NCBI GenBank assembly: GCA_900553595.1
Contig: USEC01000010.1
Location: 1 to 61,265 of the forward strand
DNA length: 61,265 nt
Reading direction: 5' to 3'
Source: an uncultured Prevotella sp.
GTDB taxonomy: Bacteria > Bacteroidota > Bacteroidia > Bacteroidales > Bacteroidaceae
In this document: positions 16,195-24,734 of the stretch, in pieces
Layout: every line of letters starts with the position of its first letter
Position numbering within the stretch: position 1 is the stretch's first letter
The notes under the pieces: generated by a model
The model's database searches: none
Told to the model about the DNA's origin: nothing
The model's input: the letters and a program-made list of their open reading frames with translations, nothing else
Translations under genes and position numbers: made by a program

Positions 16195-17306
16195 TTCTTA
16201 AGTTGGACCTTTACAACGACCATCATTCCGGCAGCCAACTTCTCGTTGTCTTCCTTGCTTATTCCTTCAAATTCGATGCGGACGGGCACACGCTGCTGTA
16301 TCTTTACGAAGTTGCCGGCGGAGTTGTCGGTTGGTACGAGTGAGTATTTTGAACCTGTTGCGCCCGAAATGGCAGTGATTTTGCCTTCAAACTCCTTGTC
16401 CTTGAAAGCATCGACAGTCATTATCACCTTCTGTCCCACATACAGTTTCTCCACTTGCGTCTCTTTGTAGTTTGCTATCACCCACTTCTGGGTGTCGGGC
16501 ATAATGTAGGTTATGGTCTGTCCGGCATTTACTGCCTGTCCTTCCTCAAGCGTGCGGCGTCCGAGTTTGCCGTCGCATGGGGCGGTGACGACGCAGTACG
16601 AGAGGTTGAGCTTTGCCATTTCCAGGGCTGCCTGGGCGCGTTCTATGGCTGCTGCGGTGTTCTTCTTGCGTGTCTGCACCTCGTTCACGCCCGAATAGGC
16701 GGCTTTCTGCTGGCGGCGTGCGGCGTCGAGTTTCTTCTTTGTGGCGTTGTATTCGGTCTCTATCTGTTCGAGTTGTATGGGTGTTGCGGCGTTGCGTGCC
16801 ACGAGGTTCTGGTAACGCTGGCGGTCTTTCTCAAGTTTGGCAAGACGTATTTCTATCTCTGCGATTGATGCTTCATACACTGTTGCCGATGTCTGCGTGG
16901 TCTGCAACGAAGCATCTACTACGTTGGCTCCTGCCATTGCATCTTTGAGTGCTGCTTCAGCTTCCATCACACGGATGCGGTATTCACGGTCGTCGAGCAC
17001 AAGAAGTGTGTCGCCTTTCTTCACATCCTGGTGCTCCTTGAAGTATATTTTCCTTATGTATCCCGAAGCACGCATGTTTACCGGTGAGATGTACTGCTCC
17101 ACCTGGGCGTCGTCGCTCTTCTCGTTCGACTTGTAATCCATGAACAGACAGGCGATTTTCACTATGCCCCAAACGAGGATTGCCACACCGATGAGACTTA
17201 CCAGAATCTGGCGTATGCGCTGGCGTTTAAGCTGTTTGGCGGTCACTTCGTGCGACGACTGTGTTGCAGCGTCGTTGTTGTTTATGTTGTTATTGTTTGT
17301 TTCCAT
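16191..17306 (-). CDS. HlyD/EmrA family periplasmic adaptor
   Basis: 371 residues. A cytosolic N-terminus rich in Asn, one membrane helix (about 31-53, RQILVSLIGVAILVWGIVKI), a lipoyl half (NMRASGYIRKIYFKEHQDVK), a long alpha-helical hairpin (about 110-230), the second lipoyl half (VTAPCDGKLGRRTLEEGQ) and a beta-barrel domain. It bridges the MFS pump and the TolC channel. Middle gene of the three-gene operon. Confidence 0.94.
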   Translation of the reverse strand: METNNNNINNNDAATQSSHEVTAKQLKRQRIRQILVSLIGVAILVWGIVKIACLFMDYKSNEKSDDAQVEQYISPVNMRASGYIRKIYFKEHQDVKKGDTLLVLDDREYRIRVMEAEAALKDAMAGANVVDASLQTTQTSATVYEASIAEIEIRLAKLEKDRQRYQNLVARNAATPIQLEQIETEYNATKKKLDAARRQQKAAYSGVNEVQTRKKNTAAAIERAQAALEMAKLNLSYCVVTAPCDGKLGRRTLEEGQAVNAGQTITYIMPDTQKWVIANYKETQVEKLYVGQKVIMTVDAFKDKEFEGKITAISGATGSKYSLVPTDNSAGNFVKIQQRVPVRIEFEGISKEDNEKLAAGMMVVVKVQLKK

Positions 17307-17400
17307 TTCCGTTTTTTGTTTTAATGATTTGTATTGTGGTCTTTGGGGTGCGGCTGGGGTGTGTTGTGCGGCTGGCGTCGGTGCTCCGTGCCGTGCCGGT

Positions 17401-18723
17401 TCACTTCATGAGCTTTTCCAGTTGTCCCGTCAGTTTCAGCAGCGTCAGGTTCGACACCTGATAGTTGAAGTGCGCCGTTAGGTAGTTGTTCTGTGCGTCG
17501 CTCATGCTCATCTCGTCCTGCAGCACTTCCGTCATCGAGGCTATTCCTTCGCGGTAGCGGTCGCTTGTCACCTTATACACATCCTCGGCAAGCAGATAGT
17601 TGTCGCGCTGTTTGCTGAAATTGCGCTGGTTGTTGGCGAGGTCGTTCACGGCGTTGGCATACTGGGTCTGCATGCCTTTCAGTGCATTCTCGTACGACAG
17701 GCGGGCGTTGTCTATATCCACCTGCGCCTTTCTTATCTTCGAACGCTTCTCGAAACCGTCGAACACGGGTATGCGCAGCGACAGACCGATGCCGTTCGAC
17801 TTGTACCAATGGCTCGATTCACCCGACTGGAACCAGTTCTTGAATCTGTCGGTGAAAGCCGTGTAGGTCCAGTTGCCGGTGAGTGCAAGCGTGGGCAGGT
17901 AGCCGTCCTTGGCGAGTTTCTTCTTCTGTTCCGCCAGATTCTGCTGCGTGCGCAGCAGTTGCAGCTCGTAAAGGTTCTCGTTAAGCCCCGTGAGTGCGGC
18001 GAGGTCTGTCCGTTCGATGTCGGCTTTCTCCACGGCTATGTCCTTGTCGGCGGGGTAGTCGATGATGTATTTCAGCATGTTGTACTGCTGTGTGAGCATC
18101 GCCTTGGCGTTGTCGTACTGCACGCTGAGGTTCTCCAGATTCACGCTTACACGCTTCACGTCCACGCTCAGTGCCATGTCGTTGTCGTGAAAGGCCTGTG
18201 TGATGTCGCGCAGCTCTTCGAGTCGTTTTATGTTGTCCTTGATTATTCCTATCTGCTCCTCGGTGTTCTGCGCCAGATAGTACATCTTGCTTATCTGCAC
18301 AATCAGGTCTTCCTTTGCCTTGGCGTACGACAGCGTGTTGAGGCGGTCGAGTGTCTTCGAGATGCTCAGTGCGGTGAGTGCTGTCTGGCTGTAGAGCGGC
18401 ATTTGCAGCTGTATGCTTGCCGACGAGTTGTATTGCAGTGTCTTTGTGACATTGTAAGGTTTGCCGTATGCACTGCCGTCGGTCACCGATACGGGAGGGG
18501 TGAAGTTGTCGTTAAGTCCCGCACCGATGTTTATCTGCGGCAGAAGTCGGGCGCGGTTTTCACTGATGTTGTGCTTGCCTTTAAGCACATTGCCCTCGTA
18601 AGTCTTCAAGTCAAGGTTTCGCTCGATGCCCATTTGCAGGCACCGCCCCAACGACAGCGTCTCCTGCGCCATTGAAACGGCGGCAAGGAAGGTCAGGGAA
18701 AATGTGAACAATGTTTTTTTCAT
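17401..18723 (-). CDS. TolC family outer-membrane efflux protein
   Basis: 440 residues with a signal peptide (MKKTLFTFSLTFLAAVSMAQ) and the two OEP repeats rich in long amphipathic helices (LSLGRCLQMGIERNLDLKTY; VDIDNARLSYENALKGMQTQ). First gene of the operon; the HlyD gene starts 94 bases downstream. Outer-membrane exit duct of the pump. A minus-strand -7 box (TAACTTTG) at 18746-18753 lies 23 bases upstream, next to a small inverted repeat. Confidence 0.94.
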   Translation of the reverse strand: MKKTLFTFSLTFLAAVSMAQETLSLGRCLQMGIERNLDLKTYEGNVLKGKHNISENRARLLPQINIGAGLNDNFTPPVSVTDGSAYGKPYNVTKTLQYNSSASIQLQMPLYSQTALTALSISKTLDRLNTLSYAKAKEDLIVQISKMYYLAQNTEEQIGIIKDNIKRLEELRDITQAFHDNDMALSVDVKRVSVNLENLSVQYDNAKAMLTQQYNMLKYIIDYPADKDIAVEKADIERTDLAALTGLNENLYELQLLRTQQNLAEQKKKLAKDGYLPTLALTGNWTYTAFTDRFKNWFQSGESSHWYKSNGIGLSLRIPVFDGFEKRSKIRKAQVDIDNARLSYENALKGMQTQYANAVNDLANNQRNFSKQRDNYLLAEDVYKVTSDRYREGIASMTEVLQDEMSMSDAQNNYLTAHFNYQVSNLTLLKLTGQLEKLMK

Positions 18724-18745
18724 ACCTATAATAATGTTACGGCTG

Positions 18746-18773
18746 CAAAGTTACTGACTTGTCACCGTATAGG
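18746..18773 (-). promoter_or_regulatory. Promoter and possible operator of the efflux operon
   Basis: TAACTTTG (minus strand, 18746-18753) is the -7 box. About ten bases upstream the sequence CACCTATACGGTG (minus strand) is an inverted repeat (CACC, 5 bases, GGTG) in the -33 region, where a repressor or activator could bind. The operator role is inference. Confidence 0.5.
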
Positions 18774-18894
18774 TGTATTCATAAAATATCACAAGTTGTT
18801 CATATTTTCTCTTTGTTGTTTTTCCTACGTTTCTGCCGTTGCTGAAAACCGTTGTCGATATGCCGGTTTTGCCATCGTAAATTCCTTCATTTAC

Positions 18895-18975
18895 AAACAA
18901 GGCTTCTTTTGTCTCCAAACAAGCCTTGTTTGCAATGTAAAGAAGCCTTGTTTGGAGACAAAAGAAGCCTTGTTT
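18895..18975. repeat. Four-unit 22-bp-period array, locus C
   Basis: Units start at 18895, 18917, 18939 and 18961: AAACAAGGCTTCTTT, AAACAAGCCTTGTTT, AAAGAAGCCTTGTTT and AAAGAAGCCTTGTTT. It lies in the 521-bp gap between the C10 protease gene (3' end) and the tolC-type gene (5' end). Confidence 0.88.
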
Positions 18976-19095
18976 GAAAAACGGGGAAATTTCGGCTTTG
19001 CAGCAATGGGAATGCAGCTCGCCGTTATGTATGGATTTAGCTTCGTGAGACCCGTAGGCAGAAGCTCTTGGATAGCAGCGTTGGAAGCAGGAAAA

Positions 19096-19207
19096 AGGAG
19101 GTCGGGCGTCTCGCCCGACAACACTGGCAAGCAATTCATAATTCACAATTCATGATTCATAATTGGCAGGTTTGCGTAGTGTTGTCGGGCGAGACGCCCG
19201 ACCTCCT
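19096..19207. repeat. Palindromic repeat element, AGGAGGTCGAGCG family, copy 2
   Basis: A 112-bp element whose termini read AGGAGGTCGGGCGTCTCGCC and onwards. Compared with copy 1 the hairpin stem changes from GTCGAGCG/CGCTCGAC to GTCGGGCG/CGCCCGAC, so both sides of the stem changed together, and both terminal repeats changed together. It lies 38 bases downstream of the C10 protease stop codon. Confidence 0.75.
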
Positions 19208-19244
19208 ATTGTTGGTTTGTACCTTTTCGGGGCGTGACTGTCTT

Positions 19245-22200
19245 TTACATCGGCCTTGCCGTCAGCACGCAGGGTTTCTCAATGCGGATGCGACTTTCTC
19301 CTTCCGGCAGGAGAACGGTGCGTTGCAGTGTTCCGTTGAGGCTGTATATGCTGATGCGCTGCGGCTTGTCAAGGCGCAGGGTGAGCCATTGTCTGCCGGC
19401 TACCTTGAGTGGGAATGTGTCGCAATGTGGTGTGGCGGTTTCGGTAATGCCGCTGGGGAGGTCGGCAACGATGTTGCTGAAGCGGCTCCAGAAACCTGAG
19501 GTGCGGTAGAGGTTTTCGCATCCTTCGGGAACGTGTACGGTCACATTCTGCGGGCGGCACTGTGCGAACGGGTAGCTGTCGCCATCGCTTCCGGTCGGCG
19601 GCGTCATGGCGTGGCAGTAGATGTCGGTGAGATACTGGCATCCGCAGAAGGCGTTGTCGCCCAGTTCCTCGATGCTTGCAGGGAGCGTTATCTGCATGAG
19701 CATGGGGCAGTTGCGGAAGCATTCCGGTCCGATATAGCGCAGTGTCGGTGGGAGTTTAAGCGAAGCGAGGTTCGTGCAACCCATGAACAGGTAGCTGCGA
19801 AGCGAATCTACATGCAGTTGCAGGTCGAGTGAGGTGACGAACATGTTGCCGACGAACGGCGACAGACCGTCGGTGGCGGCGAATCCCCTCACTGTGTAGT
19901 CTATGCCCTGGTAGCTTATCGTGGCAGGAATGGTGATGTCGCCCGTGTACATGTTGCCGTCTGACGGTATCGCCACCTCTGCATAGTTGCCGTCACCGTC
20001 GTAGATGGCGTTGTATTCCACGTTTTCGTGTATGAAGGTCTTGGGCAGTGCGGGGAGGTCATCGACGAACTTCGTGAACATGCTCCACTTTGCATTGCTT
20101 CTGAACTTGTCGGCGAGGTCCTGCTGTACATGTATGGTCACGTTCGTGGGAACGGGCAGATTGTCGAAAGCGTCGGCTGCCACGCATTCGGGCGATGCGG
20201 GATATACATAGATGTCGGTGAGTGCCTGGCATCCGTCGAAGAGTCTGCCGCCGGTGGCCTGCAGGCTTACGGGCAGGGAGATGGACTTCAGTGCGCGGCA
20301 TTTTCTGAATGTTTCGCTCCCCATCTGTTTGAGCGACCGCGGCAGTTCGCAGCTTGTGAGTCGGCTGAATCCGTTGAATGGCGCGCCGAAAATGCCCTGC
20401 TTCGTCGTGCTGTTCTCAAAGTCGAGAGCCTTGAGCGACTGCAGTGTGGAGAGGTATTGCAGGTCGTTGTCGTTGAGTTCGCCGCTTATGTTGAGCGTTT
20501 CCACCGCATCGGCGTCGGGCGTTGCCAGCAGAAGTGCATCCTGCAACTGCCCTTCCTTGCCCACTGTAACGTTGCATTCTGCCACGAGTTGTGACTGTGT
20601 GTAGCCTTTGGCCTTGATGTAGAGCGTGTCGGTGTAGAGCGTTATCGTGCCGTCGGCGTGCTGGTTGTAGGTGCCGCCGCAGAGTCGTTCCTGCACTATT
20701 GTCTTCTCCATGCCTTTGCCGAATGCCGCTTCATACCTGTATTCCGAGCCGAGAAGCGGCTTGCCCTCGTACTTTCTGTTGTCAGCGAAGTCGTCGTTCA
20801 ACGTTGCGTTCTTAGTGTCGCTGACGATGCTTACCACCGGCACTTTGCGCCCGTGAGCCTGCGCCACCACCTCTTTGCCCTTGGCGTTGAGCACGGGGCG
20901 CCATTGTGTTGCGCCTTCTTCGCACGCCATGAGTTGCAGATAGTCGCCCTCGACGGCTTCCACGGTGGGGTTTATTTCAAAGTCGAGAGCCTTCGTGCTG
21001 CCTCCGTCCAGTGCCACTGTCTGGCTGCCGAAAGCCTCTGCGCTGCTGCCGTCGGCATGGCACAGCTGCCATTGCATCTTGCCTTTCCAGTCGCGCAATG
21101 CGGTGAGTGCAGACAGATGTATGTCTGTCCGGCTGCCGGGGGTGAGTGTTGTGAGCGTGGTGTAGAAGCCTTCGTATGTGCCTTGGCATTCGAGTGTGAG
21201 CGGAGCGGCGTTGTCCTCTTTTACCGGCGCGATGCCTATGACCGCCTGCTGGTTGTTGGCAAACTCGAAAGCCTGACTTGTTGAGGCGAGGGCGGAGATG
21301 GCGAAGTAGCCGTTTCCGCTTCCGTTCCATCCGAAGTTGAAGTGGAAAAGGTTGTCACGGTAGCCGTCGAGCACGAATCCGTGTGCGCCGCGTCCCATCC
21401 GGGAGTCGCCGGTATAGATGACGGGGCGGTCGGCATCGATTTCGTGTCGCATCATGTTTGCCCACGTTTTGGCATTATAATCGGCGGCAGACAGAAGGCG
21501 TGTCGTTGCGGCGTAGCGGAAGTGTTGTGTGAGTGCACCCGGCACAAGCGACTGGGGAGCACCGCTGCTTTCAGGGGCGTAGTTCATTTTCACCGAGATT
21601 CCGGCATGGCGCATGAGCAGAGCCACGGCTCTTGCCTGTTCTGCGGTGTACGACTCGTAGGACAATGGCATGTTGTCCCAGTCGTAGCGTGTGTGTCCGA
21701 AGTCGGCGGTCATCACCGAATCCTTCCAGATGTGTGTGGTGTTTCCTGCGCCGTTGAGCGGCCATTTGTGGTAGCGCATGACTATGGTCATGGCTGTTGC
21801 TGCGCATCCTGTGGGGTAGGAGAGCGGTGTCAGCTGGTTGAACGGCGCCCATTGTCCCCATTCGGCGGTCTTCAGCAGACGTTCGCCTTTGTGTAGAGCC
21901 GAGTGTGAGGGGGCTTGTGCGGCTGCGGGGAGGGCGTTGTACTGCGCCTTGTAGCCGTCGAGCAGGAGGGTGAGTCCTTCGGGGAGGGCGTCGCCGGCAA
22001 GCGGGCTGTCGGTGTAGCCCAGTATGCCTTGCATGCGTTCGTCGCCTGAAACGATGACGAGCTGCTTACTGTTGGTGTCGGTGAACAGCCAGTAAGCCTC
22101 CGCGTCGGTGCTTTCGGCCGGTGCTTTTCTGAGGGTGCTACGCCCGTCTTTGGCGTTGTCTGCTTGCAGCAGGACGACTGTCGTGTTGCTGCCCTTAGCC

Positions 22201-22313
22201 TTGAAGAAGCCTTCAGCCATCTTCTCTGCCTCGGCGAAAGTGCGCTTCTGGGCATTGCTGGAAATTACGGAAGAGAGCAGAACACATATCGTGATGAAGA
22301 GTCGTGTGTGCAT
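19245..22313 (-). CDS. Secreted C10 (streptopain-like) cysteine protease with leucine-rich repeats
   Basis: 1022 residues. Signal peptide (MHTRLFITICVLLSSVISSN), a Spi-type propeptide (about 25-130), then the C10 catalytic domain with Cys170 in PTGCAATAMTIVMRYHKWP and His311 in GAHGFVLDGY, followed by FNFGWNGSGNGYFAIS. From about residue 600 there are two blocks of LRR_5/BspA-type repeats (ALKSISLPVSLQATGG; NLASLKLPPTLRYIGPECF). The end (ISIYSLNGTLQRTVLLPEGE) resembles a type IX secretion tail but stops in CVLTARPM without the usual final strand. It is probably a surface or secreted protease that binds host or matrix proteins. A -7 box lies at 22413-22420. Confidence 0.9.
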   Translation of the reverse strand: MHTRLFITICVLLSSVISSNAQKRTFAEAEKMAEGFFKAKGSNTTVVLLQADNAKDGRSTLRKAPAESTDAEAYWLFTDTNSKQLVIVSGDERMQGILGYTDSPLAGDALPEGLTLLLDGYKAQYNALPAAAQAPSHSALHKGERLLKTAEWGQWAPFNQLTPLSYPTGCAATAMTIVMRYHKWPLNGAGNTTHIWKDSVMTADFGHTRYDWDNMPLSYESYTAEQARAVALLMRHAGISVKMNYAPESSGAPQSLVPGALTQHFRYAATTRLLSAADYNAKTWANMMRHEIDADRPVIYTGDSRMGRGAHGFVLDGYRDNLFHFNFGWNGSGNGYFAISALASTSQAFEFANNQQAVIGIAPVKEDNAAPLTLECQGTYEGFYTTLTTLTPGSRTDIHLSALTALRDWKGKMQWQLCHADGSSAEAFGSQTVALDGGSTKALDFEINPTVEAVEGDYLQLMACEEGATQWRPVLNAKGKEVVAQAHGRKVPVVSIVSDTKNATLNDDFADNRKYEGKPLLGSEYRYEAAFGKGMEKTIVQERLCGGTYNQHADGTITLYTDTLYIKAKGYTQSQLVAECNVTVGKEGQLQDALLLATPDADAVETLNISGELNDNDLQYLSTLQSLKALDFENSTTKQGIFGAPFNGFSRLTSCELPRSLKQMGSETFRKCRALKSISLPVSLQATGGRLFDGCQALTDIYVYPASPECVAADAFDNLPVPTNVTIHVQQDLADKFRSNAKWSMFTKFVDDLPALPKTFIHENVEYNAIYDGDGNYAEVAIPSDGNMYTGDITIPATISYQGIDYTVRGFAATDGLSPFVGNMFVTSLDLQLHVDSLRSYLFMGCTNLASLKLPPTLRYIGPECFRNCPMLMQITLPASIEELGDNAFCGCQYLTDIYCHAMTPPTGSDGDSYPFAQCRPQNVTVHVPEGCENLYRTSGFWSRFSNIVADLPSGITETATPHCDTFPLKVAGRQWLTLRLDKPQRISIYSLNGTLQRTVLLPEGESRIRIEKPCVLTARPM

Positions 22314-22568
22314 AAGATTTTTGTTTTTGAAAGTTTAAGAGTCATTGATAAAAGCCACTGCCCGTCGGTTTCCGTATAACCGTTTGGAAATGAGCGAGCT
22401 TTAAGTAGGGTGCAAAGTTATACAAAAGTTTTGAGAAACAGCTTTCCGAGCGTTTTTTTATTTGGGTCTTGCATGGCTGGAAGTTTTTACCGGACAGCAA
22501 TATATTTGAGTCTTGCATGGCGGTGGTATTTGTTTCTCAATGAGTTATGCAATTGTCCATTATCTTCC
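22314..22568. other. 5' region of the C10 protease gene with a repeat fragment
   Basis: No gene is seen. It holds the minus-strand -7 box TAACTTTG (22413-22420), about 100 bases before the protease start, and a copy of the GCTGTCCGGTAAAAACTT motif (minus strand, about 22480-22500). It leads into the nested inverted repeat. Confidence 0.5.
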
Positions 22569-22769
22569 TTTAACCCAAATCGGTCATTAGACCGAAACAA
22601 GTGTGTTATAATAATTTGTCTTTCTTTTCCACTCTGCTTCGCCTTTGTTTCGTCATCTTGCCGCCGTCCGCGTCTCGCCATAGTCCGCTATGGCTTCAAC
22701 ACGAACGTTGCAATCTGCTCGAAACAAAGACGAATCAGAGTAGAAATCTAATGACCGATTTGGGTTTAA
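22569..22769. repeat. Nested inverted-repeat element, AACCCAAATCGG family
   Basis: A 201-bp element. The outer arms are AACCCAAATCGGTCATTAGA (22572-22591) and its exact reverse complement (22747-22766). Inner arms CTCTGCTTCGCCTTTGTTTC (from 22632) pair with 22720-22740 with two mismatches. A central hairpin is GCCATAG, TCCG, CTATGGC (22677-22694). There is no transposase-like coding capacity. The flank outside the left arm (22546-22568) also recurs beside the copy at 61144-61200. Confidence 0.75.
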
Positions 22770-22850
22770 CTTCCGGCGAAGCCTAACTTCCTATAACTCC
22801 CGTTTTGACCCACTGCCCCTTGATTTCCAACCATGTTTTACTCCGTTTTC

Positions 22851-22931
22851 AAACAAGGCTTCTTTGCTCTGCAAACAAGCCTTGTTTTGAGTGTAAGGAA
22901 GCCTTGTTTGCAGAGTAAAGAAGCCTTGTTT
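22851..22931. repeat. Four-unit 22-bp-period array, locus D
   Basis: Units start at 22851, 22873, 22895 and 22917: AAACAAGGCTTCTTT, AAACAAGCCTTGTTT, AAGGAAGCCTTGTTT and AAAGAAGCCTTGTTT. It lies 62 bases downstream of the glutaredoxin-like gene and 82 bases from the nested element. Confidence 0.88.
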
Positions 22932-22992
22932 GAAAAGCGGGCGTGTGTTGATGCGGAAACGGATGTAAACCACCTCTTGCCGGAAGCCGCCG

Positions 22993-23286
22993 TCAGCAGC
23001 CTTTGCCGTCGATGCTGCATGACGCTCCGCTTGGTATGTCGCCGTTCACGACATCGTCGTTGCTGAAGGTCACGCCGCCGTCTTCCGTCACAAAGCAGGG
23101 GATTCCGATGTAGCCGTTTCTCCTTGCGTCGTCGAAGGCAGGGCTGGCATCGCGCAGACGCAGGAATTCCTTGAGGTTTCTCACATGCTCACCTATGTCG
23201 ATGAGCTTATAGTTGGGGTTGTCTTTGAGTTGCTCCTTCACCTGAAAACAATCAGGACAGGTAGCCATAACATATACTTTTATCAT
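22993..23286 (-). CDS. Glutaredoxin-related protein
   Basis: 97 residues with a thioredoxin-fold start (MIKVYVMATCPDCFQVKEQL). The CPDC motif at 10-13 is the redox site, and the cis-proline region is GYIGIPCFVTEDG. The C-terminus has two extra cysteines (CSIDGKGC). It belongs to the small cytosolic glutaredoxin-like proteins of anaerobes. It precedes no obvious operon partner, but the rhodanese lipoprotein gene lies 37 bases upstream on the same strand. A fragment of the TTTGGGTTAAAG repeat sits in that gap. Confidence 0.88.
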   Translation of the reverse strand: MIKVYVMATCPDCFQVKEQLKDNPNYKLIDIGEHVRNLKEFLRLRDASPAFDDARRNGYIGIPCFVTEDGGVTFSNDDVVNGDIPSGASCSIDGKGC

Positions 23287-23323
23287 GTATTTGGGTTAAA
23301 GAAGATTAGAGTGTTGGGCCAAT

Positions 23324-23701
23324 TTAGTTTCCCTCCTTCACCCAACCGTTGTAGCCGGAGTCGAGTTCTATCACCTTGTAGCCGTTCTTCACGAGGATTC
23401 CGGCAGCCTTCTTGCTTCGCTTTCCGCTACGGCAGTTCACGGCAATGACCTTATTCTTAGGCAGGGTTGAGGTGGCTTTCTGTTCGAAATCGCTTTTCAG
23501 CACATCTATGTTTATGGCCTTTTCAATGTGACCCTCGGCAAACTCCTCGGCAGTGCGGACATCAAGGCGCACCACAGTGGTGTCGGCAATGGCTTGTTTG
23601 AACGCTTCTACCGACAGACTCTCGAAGCCTTTGTCCTGCGCCTGGCAGGAGAAGAGGGCGAAAAGCAGGGAAAATAAACTCATGATTCTTATTGTTTTCA
23701 T
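23324..23701 (-). CDS. Rhodanese-like lipoprotein
   Basis: 125 residues. Lipoprotein signal with the modified cysteine at 19 (ALFSC). A single rhodanese domain follows (VVRLDVRTAEEFAEGHIEKA) with the active-site loop NCRSGKRSK, catalytic Cys90. Predicted to be anchored in a membrane facing the periplasm and to handle sulfane sulfur or act in redox. Likely transcribed with the glutaredoxin-like gene downstream. Confidence 0.92.
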   Translation of the reverse strand: MKTIRIMSLFSLLFALFSCQAQDKGFESLSVEAFKQAIADTTVVRLDVRTAEEFAEGHIEKAINIDVLKSDFEQKATSTLPKNKVIAVNCRSGKRSKKAAGILVKNGYKVIELDSGYNGWVKEGN

Positions 23702-23705
23702 TCTT

Positions 23706-24149
23706 TTATATGGTGTGTTTGTTGTTCATCTGTTTCTCAATCCATGCCATCAGAACCGCGACGGCATAGCGTTGTTCGGCTTCTGTGAGTTCTCTTCCGG
23801 CAGGAATATGGTGCCATTTGGCGAAACATCCGCGGCAACAGCAGCCGGTGGCGTGCTGCGCCAAAAACACGGGATGTCCACGCATGGGTGTCTGTCGGCC
23901 GTCGTTGGGAATCACGGCGGGTGCCAGACGCTTGGCTATGAAGTCGCGGGCATGCCGGCGTATGGTGTCGAGTCCCTTTTCGCCGATGTAGTCCAAGTCC
24001 TTGGCGGACAGGCGGAACTTCATGCGGAACTCCGATTTCGCGAGGCGTTCAAACAGGTCGGTGAGGTCGTACGACTCTTCAGCCGGTTTGCCGCCCGTGC
24101 GCTCCGGCTCTTCTTCCTCCGGGAACAGGGATAGTTGCGCGTGCTTCAT
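23706..24149 (-). CDS. DUF4186 domain protein
   Basis: 147 residues from the ATG at 24149, two bases after the yjbQ-type stop; longer starts overlap yjbQ. The conserved core includes FRLSAKDLDYIGEKGLDTIR and the Cys/His cluster QHATGCCCRGCFAKWHHIP, suggesting metal binding, then a C-terminal helix. DUF4186 proteins are small, of unknown function. The tight spacing with the YjbQ gene upstream implies co-translation. Confidence 0.88.
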   Translation of the reverse strand: MKHAQLSLFPEEEEPERTGGKPAEESYDLTDLFERLAKSEFRMKFRLSAKDLDYIGEKGLDTIRRHARDFIAKRLAPAVIPNDGRQTPMRGHPVFLAQHATGCCCRGCFAKWHHIPAGRELTEAEQRYAVAVLMAWIEKQMNNKHTI

Positions 24150-24151
24150 GC

Positions 24152-24565
24152 TTATTCGTAAATCGTTGCCACAATCCTGCGCGGTCCGCCATAGTCGCGG
24201 AACTCGCATAGATAGACGCCTTGCCATGTGCCGAGGTTGAGGTGTCCGTCGGTGATGGGGATGGTGATGCTCACGCCGAAAAGCGAACATTTGGCGTGGG
24301 CGGGCATGTCGTCGGCACCTTCCAGCACATGGTCGTAATACGGTTCGTTCTCCTTCACCATGCGGTTGAGTATCTTTTCCATGTCGGAGCGCACGTCGGG
24401 GTCGGCGTTCTCATTTATGGTGAGGGCGCATGAAGTGTGCTTCACAAAGAGATTGAGCATTCCCGCCTTTGGCAATGGCTTTGGCAAATTGTCAAGAATC
24501 TCGCGGGTCACTATGTGGCATCCCCTGCGTTTTGCAGTGAGTTTGAATTCTGTCTGTCGTATCAT
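24152..24565 (-). CDS. YjbQ family protein (UPF0047, secondary thiamine-phosphate synthase type)
   Basis: 137 residues covering the whole family: FVKHTSCALTINENADPDVR, the YYDHVLEGADDMPAHAKCSL block and the end LGTWQGVYLCEFRDYGGPRR. The His/Glu/Asp residues of these motifs are the conserved putative active site. Some members have weak thiamine-phosphate synthase activity; the physiological role is unsettled. Forms a pair with the DUF4186 gene. Confidence 0.93.
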   Translation of the reverse strand: MIRQTEFKLTAKRRGCHIVTREILDNLPKPLPKAGMLNLFVKHTSCALTINENADPDVRSDMEKILNRMVKENEPYYDHVLEGADDMPAHAKCSLFGVSITIPITDGHLNLGTWQGVYLCEFRDYGGPRRIVATIYE

Positions 24566-24734
24566 AAAATCGTTGTTCGTCAGGATTTACATATTATTGG
24601 CAAGCGGTCCAATTGCATCTTTGTTTCATCGGATGTGGCATTAAAGCCGAGTTTGCGAGAATAAAATGGCGTTACTGTCTTTTGAACCTCATTGTTTATA
24701 ATCGCATGCTCATGGTGAATCGACTGTTAGCAAC

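Noticed and set aside
18746..18773. Certain binding site of the AraC-type protein
   Set aside because: The small inverted repeat is reported only as a possible operator; nothing in the sequence links it to this regulator beyond proximity of the genes.
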